8,316 nucleotides of DNA from an uncultured Oscillospiraceae bacterium (GTDB taxonomy: Bacteria; Bacillota; Clostridia; Oscillospirales; Acutalibacteraceae), in the NCBI GenBank assembly GCA_905193585.1, contig CAJJPG010000082.1, positions 1-8,316 on the forward strand. Direction: 5' to 3'. Position numbers and translations under genes: made by a program. Shown here piece after piece: positions 1 to 5,510 of the stretch. The notes under the pieces were generated by a model. The model saw only the letters and a list, made by a program, of their open reading frames with translations. It was not told where the DNA came from and searched no databases. Each line of letters begins with the position of its first letter. Positions within the stretch are counted from its first letter, which is position 1.

Positions 1-2054
1 CTTTTTATGCTGATGCCCAGGGTGGACATATTATGCAGCAGCGCCGAGGTTGTAGGTTGAATTATGCCCGTAACGCCGCAGACTATAAGCAGGAAATTAA
101 ACCCGACTATAAAGCGGTAGTTTTTATTTATGCGTGACATAAGCGCCACCGAAATTTCGCGCAGCTTTAAAAGCTTGAACAAATCGCTTGAAGAAACGGT
201 TATATCCGAAATTTCCTTGGCGATTGCGGCGCCCGTATTTATGGCTATGCCCACATCCGCCTCGGAAAGCGCGGGTGTATCGTTTACGCCGTCGCCTATC
301 ATAATAACGGTGTGCCCCGCCGCTTTTTCGCAGCGGATAAACTCCGCCTTATCCTCGGGCAGAACCTCGGCGTGGTATTCATCCACACCCACGGCGCGCG
401 CCACAGCGGCGGCGGTTTTTTCGTTATCACCCGTCATCATTACAACCTTGTTAATGCCCGCCTTATGCAGCGCCGAAATAACGGCGGCAGCCTCGGGGCG
501 CAGCGGGTCGGCAATGCATATAACCGCCCTTAAAACCCCCGAAACGGCAAGATAAAGGTGGGAGTATTCATCCGAAATACCGTCAAATTTATCTTTTTCG
601 TCCTCGGGCACTGTGCAGCCCTCATCCTCAAATACGAAATGATAACTGCCTATAACTACCTTTCTGCCCTCAACCGTGCTTGAAATACCGTGAGCCACCA
701 CATATTCAACGCTTGAATGGTATTCCTCATGGTTAAGCCCGCGCCGTGCCGCCTCTTCTACAACGGCGTTTGCCAGCGAGTGCGGGTAATGCTCCTCAAG
801 GCAGGCGGCAAGCCGCAGCATATCGTTTTCATTCCGTCCGCCGAACGTTACGATTTTTGCCACGCGCGGGGTTGCAAAGGTGAGAGTTCCTGTTTTATCA
901 AAAACAATTGTATCAGCCTTTGCCACAGCCTCTAAAAATCTGCCGCCCTTTACCGAAACGTTATATATATTGCTTTCGCGCATAGCCGATATTACGGCAA
1001 TGGGCATTGAAAGTTTTAATGCGCAGGAAAAATCCACCATAAGCACCGAAAGCGCTTTTACCGGGTTGCGCGTTAATAAATATGTAAGCGCCGTTCCGCC
1101 GAGGGTGTAGGGCACAAGCCTGTCGGCCAAGTGCGAAGCCTTATCTTCGGCAGTGGATTTAAGTTTTTCGGACTCTTCGATCATATGAACAATGCGGTCA
1201 TAGCGCCCGCCGCCCATGGTTTTTTCAACCGAAATTACGCACTCGCCCTCTTCAACAACCGTTCCGGCATATGCGTAGCTGCCCGCGCTTTTCTTGACAG
1301 GCAGTGATTCGCCCGTCATTGACGCCTGATTTACCATAGCATCGCCCGAGAGCACCTTGCCGTCAAGCGGGATAAGGTTGCCCGTGCGTACTATTATTTT
1401 ATCCCCCGCGGAAATATCGTTTATTGAAACCAGAATTTCCTGCTCGTCGGTTTTAAGCCATACTTTATCTACGTTAAGCGACATAGCGCCCGCGAGGTCG
1501 GAAACAGACTTTTTATGCGTCCATTCCTCAAGCAGCTCGCCCAGCCGCAGCATAAACATAACGGACGAGGCGGTATCAAAATCACGCCGCAAAAGCGATA
1601 CGGTAACCGCTGTGGCGTCAAGCACCGATACGGAAAGCCTGCCCTTTATAAGCGCCTTTAAGCCCGCCTTTATATAGTGCAGCGAGTGATAAACCGCTAT
1701 TGCCGAGCGCAGCGGCAGCGGCAAAAACAGCTTTGAAGAAAAACGCTTTAAAACCGCCGAGACCAGCTTATCTTCAAACTCGCGGTTGAGCGCCCGCGCC
1801 GTGTGCTCGGGAACAGACACCTCGGTTTCGGCTTTTGCGGTCGAAAATGCGGCAAAAGCCTTTATAACGTCCGCCCGCGCGCCGCTGTATATTACGGTAG
1901 CGTCGCAGGTGCGGTCGTAAACCTTAACGTCGGTAACGCCCGCAACCCCGCGCAGATAATATTCAAGAACATCGGCAGAATGAAGGCTCATTCTGTTTAT
2001 ACATAAATGCACGCGCAGTCTGCCCTGCGATTCGTGCAATACCAAGCATTTCAT
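1..2054 (-). CDS. Heavy-metal translocating P1B-type ATPase, C-terminus cut by window edge
   Basis: This is an inner-membrane pump that uses ATP to move a transition-metal ion, and 684 codons are visible. In order: a divergent HMA-like N-terminal domain (about 1-75) without a CxxC metal site; hydrophobic segments at about 105-190; the actuator TGES (247-250); a membrane segment with SCALKL (343-348) where classical pumps carry CPC; the phosphorylation motif DKTGT (D386); HYPHS (422-426), where the usual HP dipeptide reads HS; TGD (541-543); and GDGVND (587-592). All core catalytic motifs are present, so the pump is probably active. The sequence ends in LHNMSTLGISIK, close to the normal family end, so I estimate only a few tens of residues are missing. 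ATG at 2052-2054 is chosen because GGAG lies 10 nt upstream and the frame closes (TGA) shortly before it. It is probably cotranscribed with the upstream DUF6110 gene. The metal cannot be assigned from sequence alone. Confidence 0.93.
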   Translation of the reverse strand, partial: MKCLVLHESQGRLRVHLCINRMSLHSADVLEYYLRGVAGVTDVKVYDRTCDATVIYSGARADVIKAFAAFSTAKAETEVSVPEHTARALNREFEDKLVSAVLKRFSSKLFLPLPLRSAIAVYHSLHYIKAGLKALIKGRLSVSVLDATAVTVSLLRRDFDTASSVMFMLRLGELLEEWTHKKSVSDLAGAMSLNVDKVWLKTDEQEILVSINDISAGDKIIVRTGNLIPLDGKVLSGDAMVNQASMTGESLPVKKSAGSYAYAGTVVEEGECVISVEKTMGGGRYDRIVHMIEESEKLKSTAEDKASHLADRLVPYTLGGTALTYLLTRNPVKALSVLMVDFSCALKLSMPIAVISAMRESNIYNVSVKGGRFLEAVAKADTIVFDKTGTLTFATPRVAKIVTFGGRNENDMLRLAACLEEHYPHSLANAVVEEAARRGLNHEEYHSSVEYVVAHGISSTVEGRKVVIGSYHFVFEDEGCTVPEDEKDKFDGISDEYSHLYLAVSGVLRAVICIADPLRPEAAAVISALHKAGINKVVMMTGDNEKTAAAVARAVGVDEYHAEVLPEDKAEFIRCEKAAGHTVIMIGDGVNDTPALSEADVGIAINTGAAIAKEISDITVSSSDLFKLLKLREISVALMSRINKNYRFIVGFNFLLIVCGVTGIIQPTTSALLHNMSTLGISIK

Positions 2055-2090
2055 AAAACTGCATCTCCGAAAATTTAATGCAAATAAAAA

Positions 2091-2156
2091 TCATGCTCCC
2101 TCCGTGGAGGGAGCTGAGCGTATACGAGACCGAATGAGAGGAAACTACTCTCAGCT
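2091..2156. repeat. Cluster of inverted repeats between the DUF6110 gene and the ATPase gene
   Basis: A perfect palindrome, GCTCCCTCC-GT-GGAGGGAGC, fills 2095-2114. A second stem, TGAGAG/CTCTCA, spans 2135-2153 with a 7-nt loop. AGCTGAG (2112-2118) is also complementary to CTCAGCT (2150-2156), which would compete with both hairpins. CGTATACG (2119-2126) is self-complementary. On the minus transcript the strong hairpin is followed by ATGATTTTTATTT, so it could be a weak terminator or attenuator, an mRNA-processing stem that sets the ratio of the two proteins, or a dispersed intergenic palindrome. The repeats themselves are read directly. Their function is inference. Confidence 0.6.
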
Positions 2157-2161
2157 GAAAT

Positions 2162-2449
2162 TTATTCTTCGGTTTCTTCCGATTCTTCCGCGGCGGTATC
2201 TTCAATAACCTCCGCCTCTGCTTCGGCAGCGCGCTTTTCGTTGAGCGCCTTAGCGTCGGCAAGAATATCGCCAGCGTTTTCTTTTACGGCGGTAACAACC
2301 GTCATAACGTCCTCTTTAGCGCGCAGCGCCGCAGCGGTGGTGTATGTATAGGCTTTTTTAGCCTCTTTACTGCTCAGAATTTTAAGGCCGGCCGTTCCGA
2401 AAAGCAGTCCTCCGGCAAATAATCCAAGCTTACCCCATGCACATTTCAT
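2162..2449 (-). CDS. DUF6110-like small membrane-anchored protein
   Basis: The protein is 95 aa. A short N-terminal hydrophobic, glycine-rich segment (about 8-25, with LFAGGLLFGTAG) is followed by KILSSKEAKK, an Ala/Lys-rich helical stretch (about 35-72), and a very acidic tail of Glu and Ala (about 73-95). From memory, the N-terminal pattern WGK-LFAGG-LFGTAG-KILSSK-AKK-Y matches the DUF6110 family of clostridia, whose members often sit beside heavy-metal P-type ATPases, as here. The function is unknown. One membrane segment plus a charged cytoplasmic tail would suit an accessory or regulator of the pump, but that is inference. The start is supported by a strong AGGAGG (2459-2464) 9 nt upstream. 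It is the first gene after the promoter at 2483-2511. Confidence 0.8.
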   Translation of the reverse strand: MKCAWGKLGLFAGGLLFGTAGLKILSSKEAKKAYTYTTAAALRAKEDVMTVVTAVKENAGDILADAKALNEKRAAEAEAEVIEDTAAEESEETEE

Positions 2450-2482
2450 TTAAAACAACCTCCTTTTTTCTTATTCGGCTAT

Positions 2483-2511
2483 ATTATAGCACTGTTCGAC
2501 AAAAAAATCAA
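2483..2511 (-). promoter_or_regulatory. Sigma-A-type promoter for DUF6110-ATPase operon
   Basis: Read on the minus strand there is TTGATT (2506-2511), a 17-bp spacer, then a perfect TATAAT (2483-2488). It lies about 34 bp upstream of the DUF6110 start, leaving a short leader with the AGGAGG site. No operator or riboswitch fits in so short a leader. Confidence 0.75.
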
Positions 2512-2544
2512 TTGTGATGTGCTGAATTAACAAAAATTTCAAAA

Positions 2545-4221
2545 TTAGAAAAGCCCCGTAATTTTTCCGTTCTCATCAACGTCAATATTTTCCGCGGCGG
2601 GGCGTTTGGGCAGCCCGGGCATGGTCATAATATCGCCCGTAAGCACCACTGTAAAGCCCGCTCCGGCGGAAATTTTAACATTTTTAACCGTTACGGTAAA
2701 GCCCGTAGGCGCGCCGAGCAGGGCAGGGTTATCGGAAAAGCTGTACTGCGTTTTCGCAATGCAAACGGGCAAGCCCCCGAAACCTAAAGCGGTAAGCCTA
2801 TCTATCTGCTTTTTAGCCGCGGGCAACACGGCTATGCCGTCGCCGCCGTAAACCTTTTTTACCACCGCTTCGATTTTTTCCTCTATGCTGCCGTCAAGCG
2901 AATAGCTGAACTTAAAATCGCCCTTTTCTTCGTTGCAGAGCCTTACAACCTCGCGCGCAAGCTCCTCGCCGCCCTTGCCGCCGTCCGCCCAGACGGTGGA
3001 AAGCACTGTGTTAACGCCGAGCTCACGGCACTTTTCTATTATGAAATTTATTTCGCGGTCGGTATCGGTCGGGAAGCGGTTCACCGCCACAACGCAGGGC
3101 AGACCGTAAACGTTTTTAATGTTGTGTATGTGCCTTAAAAGATTGGGTATGCCTTTTTCAAGCGCGGCAATATCCTCGGTATCAAGGGTGTTTTTATCAA
3201 GCCCGCCGTGCATTTTAAGGGCGCGCACCGTAGCTACCATAACCACGGCGTCGGGCGTGAGCCCCGCCGCTCTGCACTTTATATCAAGAAATTTTTCTGC
3301 GCCGAGGTCAGCCCCGAAGCCCGCCTCGGTTATTGCGTAATCGCCGAGTTTCAGGGCAAGCTTTGTAGCCGTTACGGAGTTGCAGCCGTGGGCTATGTTT
3401 GCAAAGGGTCCGCCGTGCACAAGCGCGGGCGTTCCCTCTAAGGTCTGCACAAGGTTAGGTTTAAGCGCGTCCTTTAAAAGCGCCGCCATGGCGCCCTGCG
3501 CTTTAAGGTCGGCGCAGGTTACGGGCTTATCGTCGTAAGTGTAGCCCACAATTATTCGGGAGAGCCGCTCTTTTAAGTCGCTTATACTTTCCGATAAACA
3601 GAGGATCGCCATAATCTCGCTTGCAACCGTTATATCAAAGCCGTCTTCCCTCGGCACGCCGTTTGCAACCCCGCCGAGACCGTCCGTAATATGCCTTAAC
3701 TGGCGGTCGTTCATATCAACACAGCGTTTCCAGGTTATTTTGCGCACGTCAATATTGAGCTCGTTTCCCTGTTTTATATGGTTATCCAGCATTGCGGCAA
3801 GCAAATTGTTTGCCGCGCCTATTGCGTGAAAATCCCCCGTGAAGTGTAAATTTATGTCTTCCATAGGCACAACCTGGGCATATCCGCCGCCCGCGGCGCC
3901 CCCCTTTATTCCGAAAACAGGACCTAAGGACGGCTCGCGCAGCGCAACGACAACATTTTTGCCTATGCGGCTCATACCGTCGGCAAGCCCTATGGTAGTG
4001 GTGGTCTTGCCCTCACCGGCAGGTGTGGGGGTTATAGCCGTAACAAGTATAAGTTTACCGTTTTCGCGGCGGTTTTCTTTCATAATCGAAAGGTCTATTT
4101 TCGCCTTATACTTGCCGTATTGCTCTATGTACTTTTCGTCAATACCTGCCTTTTTCGCTATTTCGGTTATGGGCTTCAATTCGCACTTGCCCGCAATTTC
4201 AATGTCTGATAAATATGCCAT
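2545..4221 (-). CDS. fhs: Formate--tetrahydrofolate ligase (10-formyl-THF synthetase)
   Basis: This cytosolic enzyme joins formate to tetrahydrofolate using ATP to give 10-formyl-THF. It feeds purine synthesis and, in acetogens, the methyl branch of the Wood-Ljungdahl pathway. The 558-aa length is typical of the family. The ATP-binding loop TPAGEGKT (66-73) is intact, followed by REPSLGP (95-101), the glycine-rich KGGAAGGGYAQV (107-118), and the conserved GTPALVHGGPFANIAHGCNS block in the middle of the protein. ATG at 4219-4221 is chosen over an in-frame GTG at 4228-4230 because GGAG (4230-4233) lies 8 nt before the ATG and overlaps the GTG. The gene has its own promoter, divergent from the CPBP gene. 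No other Wood-Ljungdahl or folate gene is in the window, so whether it acts in acetogenesis or only in formate assimilation cannot be told here. Confidence 0.98.
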   Translation of the reverse strand: MAYLSDIEIAGKCELKPITEIAKKAGIDEKYIEQYGKYKAKIDLSIMKENRRENGKLILVTAITPTPAGEGKTTTTIGLADGMSRIGKNVVVALREPSLGPVFGIKGGAAGGGYAQVVPMEDINLHFTGDFHAIGAANNLLAAMLDNHIKQGNELNIDVRKITWKRCVDMNDRQLRHITDGLGGVANGVPREDGFDITVASEIMAILCLSESISDLKERLSRIIVGYTYDDKPVTCADLKAQGAMAALLKDALKPNLVQTLEGTPALVHGGPFANIAHGCNSVTATKLALKLGDYAITEAGFGADLGAEKFLDIKCRAAGLTPDAVVMVATVRALKMHGGLDKNTLDTEDIAALEKGIPNLLRHIHNIKNVYGLPCVVAVNRFPTDTDREINFIIEKCRELGVNTVLSTVWADGGKGGEELAREVVRLCNEEKGDFKFSYSLDGSIEEKIEAVVKKVYGGDGIAVLPAAKKQIDRLTALGFGGLPVCIAKTQYSFSDNPALLGAPTGFTVTVKNVKISAGAGFTVVLTGDIMTMPGLPKRPAAENIDVDENGKITGLF

Positions 4222-4242
4222 ATAAAACACTCCTTTTATACT

Positions 4243-4271
4243 ATTTTCTTAGATACGCCGCGATTTGTCAA
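4243..4271 (-). promoter_or_regulatory. Promoter for fhs
   Basis: On the minus strand there is a perfect -35 box TTGACA (4266-4271), a 17-bp spacer and GAAAAT (4243-4248) as a weaker -10. It lies about 22 bp upstream of the fhs start, just ahead of its AAAAGGAG site. Confidence 0.6.
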
Positions 4272-4288
4272 GTTTTTTTAATTATATG

Positions 4289-4317
4289 TTGATACTTTTC
4301 TTCAAGTGTTATATAAT
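4289..4317 (+). promoter_or_regulatory. Promoter for the CPBP-family gene
   Basis: TTGATA (4289-4294), a 17-bp spacer and a perfect TATAAT (4312-4317). The expected transcription start is near 4324, which leaves a leader of roughly 28 nt to the GTG at 4352. It is back-to-back with the fhs promoter, with 17 bp between the two -35 boxes. It also shows that in-frame codons upstream of 4352 are unlikely to be translated. Confidence 0.75.
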
Positions 4318-4351
4318 TAATAAAAACTTATGTGACGGTGAGGATGTTCGC

Positions 4352-5143
4352 GTGAAAAACCTTATTGTAAATATTTATAAAACGCTTTTCTTTTTTGATT
4401 TGTCAATAGTAATAGTTTATTATCTGCCGGATATTAAAACCAAAAACGCCGCGCTGCTTAATTTATGGCGCGACGGTATGTTCTTTGCCGTTATGCTTAT
4501 ATTCACCCTGTTTTTCAAAACGGCGGTGGAACGCAACCGACTTAAAATTTTCAACCCGAAAAATAAGCTGCGGCATTACAGCATAGGGCTTATAACAGGG
4601 CTTGTGCCCGTTGCAATCACCCTGCTTTTGCTTATGCTCATACGCAAGGTTAAATTTTCGGGAATAAATCACCCGGGGCATACGCTTTTGTGGCTTGCGG
4701 CAATTTTCTTCAACGTATTCGCAACCGAGCTGTTATTACGCGGCTATCTTTTCAGGCTTTACCGCAAATATTACGGCTTTACTGTAACGGCGGTAATAAT
4801 AACCCTGCTTTTTATATCCATGAATCCCGGCATTTTAAAGCACGGCGTAATTTATCCCGTAAATATGCTGCTTAACAACCTTATTTTCTGCCTTATTGCG
4901 GAGTATTCCTACTCGCTTTTGGCGCCCGTAGTGGCGCATTTCGCCTACAACGCCGTAAGCTCGCTTGTTGCGGGCAGTATGTCGCTTTATGCGGAAAATC
5001 CGTTTTTGCTGAAATTAACGTTCAGCGGCAATAAATATATTTCGGGCGGGGCTATGAAGCTGGAAGGCAGCGCGATTATGCTTGTGTGCCAGCTTGCCGT
5101 TTGCGCATTCTTTATTCTACGGCTGAAAAAGCGCAGACAGTAA
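4352..5143 (+). CDS. CPBP-family (Abi/CAAX-protease-like) membrane protein with altered active-site motifs
   Basis: The protein is 263 aa, with several hydrophobic segments (roughly 12-26, 42-56, 78-98, 111-127, 143-156, 172-190, 240-257) and a basic tail, KKRRQ. The order of motifs fits the CPBP intramembrane protease/Abi family: TELLLRG (125-131) at the EExxxR site, FISMNPG (154-160) at the site of the second motif, and HFAYN (196-200) as the conserved HxxxN. The first glutamate of EExxxR is Thr125, and the usual second-motif His appears to be Asn158. Only E126, R130, H196 and N200 remain, so catalysis is doubtful. Start choice: GTG 4352-4354 has GGTGAGG (4337-4343) with 8-nt spacing and lies after the promoter. 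Earlier in-frame starts (TTG 4265, ATG 4286) fall inside the promoter. The substrate and role are unknown. It stands alone on the plus strand. Confidence 0.8.
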   Translation: MKNLIVNIYKTLFFFDLSIVIVYYLPDIKTKNAALLNLWRDGMFFAVMLIFTLFFKTAVERNRLKIFNPKNKLRHYSIGLITGLVPVAITLLLLMLIRKVKFSGINHPGHTLLWLAAIFFNVFATELLLRGYLFRLYRKYYGFTVTAVIITLLFISMNPGILKHGVIYPVNMLLNNLIFCLIAEYSYSLLAPVVAHFAYNAVSSLVAGSMSLYAENPFLLKLTFSGNKYISGGAMKLEGSAIMLVCQLAVCAFFILRLKKRRQ

Positions 5144-5179
5144 ATAAATCGCTACGCTCCCCACCGGGAATGCCGTTCG

Positions 5180-5198
5180 CAAAAATCAGAGATTTTTG
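5180..5198. repeat. Perfect 8-bp hairpin, AT-rich
   Basis: CAAAAATC (5180-5187), loop AGA, GATTTTTG (5191-5198). It lies 37 bp after the CPBP stop codon. The T run inside the 3' arm could help transcription stop on either strand, but no separate U tract follows. Confidence 0.7.
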
Positions 5199-5208
5199 AC
5201 TGCACTCC

Positions 5209-5274
5209 CTACTCTTGCGGAACACACAGAAAATATTCGCTTGGAGCGCGAATTTTCTTTGACCGCGGCGCCAT
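5209..5274 (-). CDS. Possible 21-aa small ORF with ribosome binding site (doubtful)
   Basis: On the minus strand AAAGGAGGG lies just before ATG (5272-5274), and 21 codons run to TAG (5209-5211). The peptide begins MAPRSKKIRAP. The site is a good Shine-Dalgarno, but the coding stretch overlaps a hairpin (5229-5257) and the ATG lies in an inverted repeat (CATAACA/TGTTATG), so structure rather than coding may explain conservation. No promoter is obvious upstream. I do not recognise the peptide. Confidence 0.2.
   Translation of the reverse strand: MAPRSKKIRAPSEYFLCVPQE
5229..5257. repeat. 10-bp stem with a 2-nt bulge
   Basis: GAAAAT-AT-TCGC (5229-5240) pairs with GCGAATTTTC (5248-5257) around a TTGGAGC loop. 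The AT at 5235-5236 is a bulge. It lies inside the possible small ORF. Confidence 0.6.
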
Positions 5275-5318
5275 AACACCCTCCTTTTATCCGCCACAGG
5301 CGGCAGTCGGTTGTTATG
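5272..5318. repeat. Nested inverted repeats enclosing a Shine-Dalgarno-like site
   Basis: The outer arms are CATAACA (5272-5278) and TGTTATG (5312-5318). Inside them is the hairpin CCGCC-ACA-GGCGG (5291-5303). On a minus-strand transcript the outer stem would bury the ATG of the small ORF, with its GGAGG in the enclosed part. Confidence 0.5.
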
Positions 5319-5320
5319 CT

Positions 5321-5339
5321 CCGTGGGTATTCACCCCGG
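5321..5339. repeat. 7-bp hairpin with one bulged base
   Basis: CCG-T-GGGT (5321-5328) pairs with ACCC-CGG (5333-5339) around the loop ATTC. The T at 5324 is bulged. Confidence 0.5.
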
Positions 5340-5346
5340 TGCTCTT

Positions 5347-5373
5347 GAAAAATAGCTTTTCAAGCTATTTTTC
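5347..5373. repeat. Perfect 12-bp hairpin, possible bidirectional terminator
   Basis: GAAAAATAGCTT (5347-5358), loop TTC, AAGCTATTTTTC (5362-5373). An A run on one side and a T run on the other side of an AGCTT core is the layout of a bidirectional intrinsic terminator between converging genes. The core is short and AT-rich, so strength is uncertain. Confidence 0.6.
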
Positions 5374-5408
5374 GCTTACAAGGTGTTTTTCCGCCGCACA
5401 GGCATGGG

Positions 5409-5437
5409 AAAAACGCAAATGCGGCGTGAACGCCGCA
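5409..5437 (-). terminator. Candidate terminator of the lepA-vanY operon
   Basis: TGCGGCG/CGCCGCA form a perfect 7-bp GC-rich stem (5420-5437) with a 4-nt loop. Read on the minus strand the stem is followed by TTTGCGTTTTT, a broken U tract. It lies about 65 bp after the carboxypeptidase stop codon. Confidence 0.4.
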
Positions 5438-5469
5438 AAAACAAAATTTTTGGTTTATCGACAGACTGA

Positions 5470-5510
5470 GAGCGTGGCGATTTTTTCGCCGCGCTCTTTA
5501 GTTATTTTTT
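5470..5510 (+). terminator. Candidate Rho-independent terminator facing rightward
   Basis: GAGCGTGGCGA (5470-5480) pairs with TCGCCGCGCTC (5486-5496) around a T5 loop. That gives eleven pairs including one U-G wobble, which becomes an A-C mismatch on the other strand. On the plus strand it is followed by TTTAGTTATTTTTT. Stem quality and the T-rich tail therefore favour plus-strand termination, protecting the converging carboxypeptidase gene, whose stop codon lies in the tail. It is over 320 bp from the CPBP stop, so the read-through 3' end would be long. Confidence 0.5.

Larger units (their letters stand above)
5144..5501. other. 358-bp hairpin-rich intergenic region
   Basis: This stretch lies between two converging genes, the CPBP gene (plus) and the carboxypeptidase (minus). 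No convincing protein gene, tRNA or known riboswitch is seen. It carries at least seven inverted repeats in about 320 bp, listed separately. A tract this dense in palindromes between converging genes fits terminators combined with a dispersed intergenic repeat, or a structured RNA. I cannot choose between these without genome comparison. Confidence 0.7.

Noticed and set aside
130..1677. Several plus-strand ORFs (130-555, 717-935, 880-1110, 1357-1677)
   Set aside because: They lie opposite the P-type ATPase, whose minus-strand frame is unbroken and carries all family motifs. These are shadows.
2115..2156. CTGAGAG-like string on the minus strand suggesting a thiamine (TPP) riboswitch
   Set aside because: The other conserved TPP elements (the GGGG-containing P1 side and the ACCTGA/GGATAATGCC part) are missing, and it lies between two genes unrelated to thiamine.
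1963..2262. 99-codon minus ORF across the DUF6110-ATPase gap
   Set aside because: It starts at a TTG without a ribosome site, overlaps both recognised genes out of frame and runs through the palindromes.
4265..4351. 29-residue N-terminal extension of the CPBP protein
   Set aside because: It begins at TTG without a ribosome site and contains the gene's own -35 and -10 boxes, so it is untranscribed upstream DNA.
5112..5297. 61-codon minus ORF in the hairpin region
   Set aside because: It overlaps the end of the CPBP gene, uses a GTG without a suitable ribosome site and runs through palindromes. No family resemblance.
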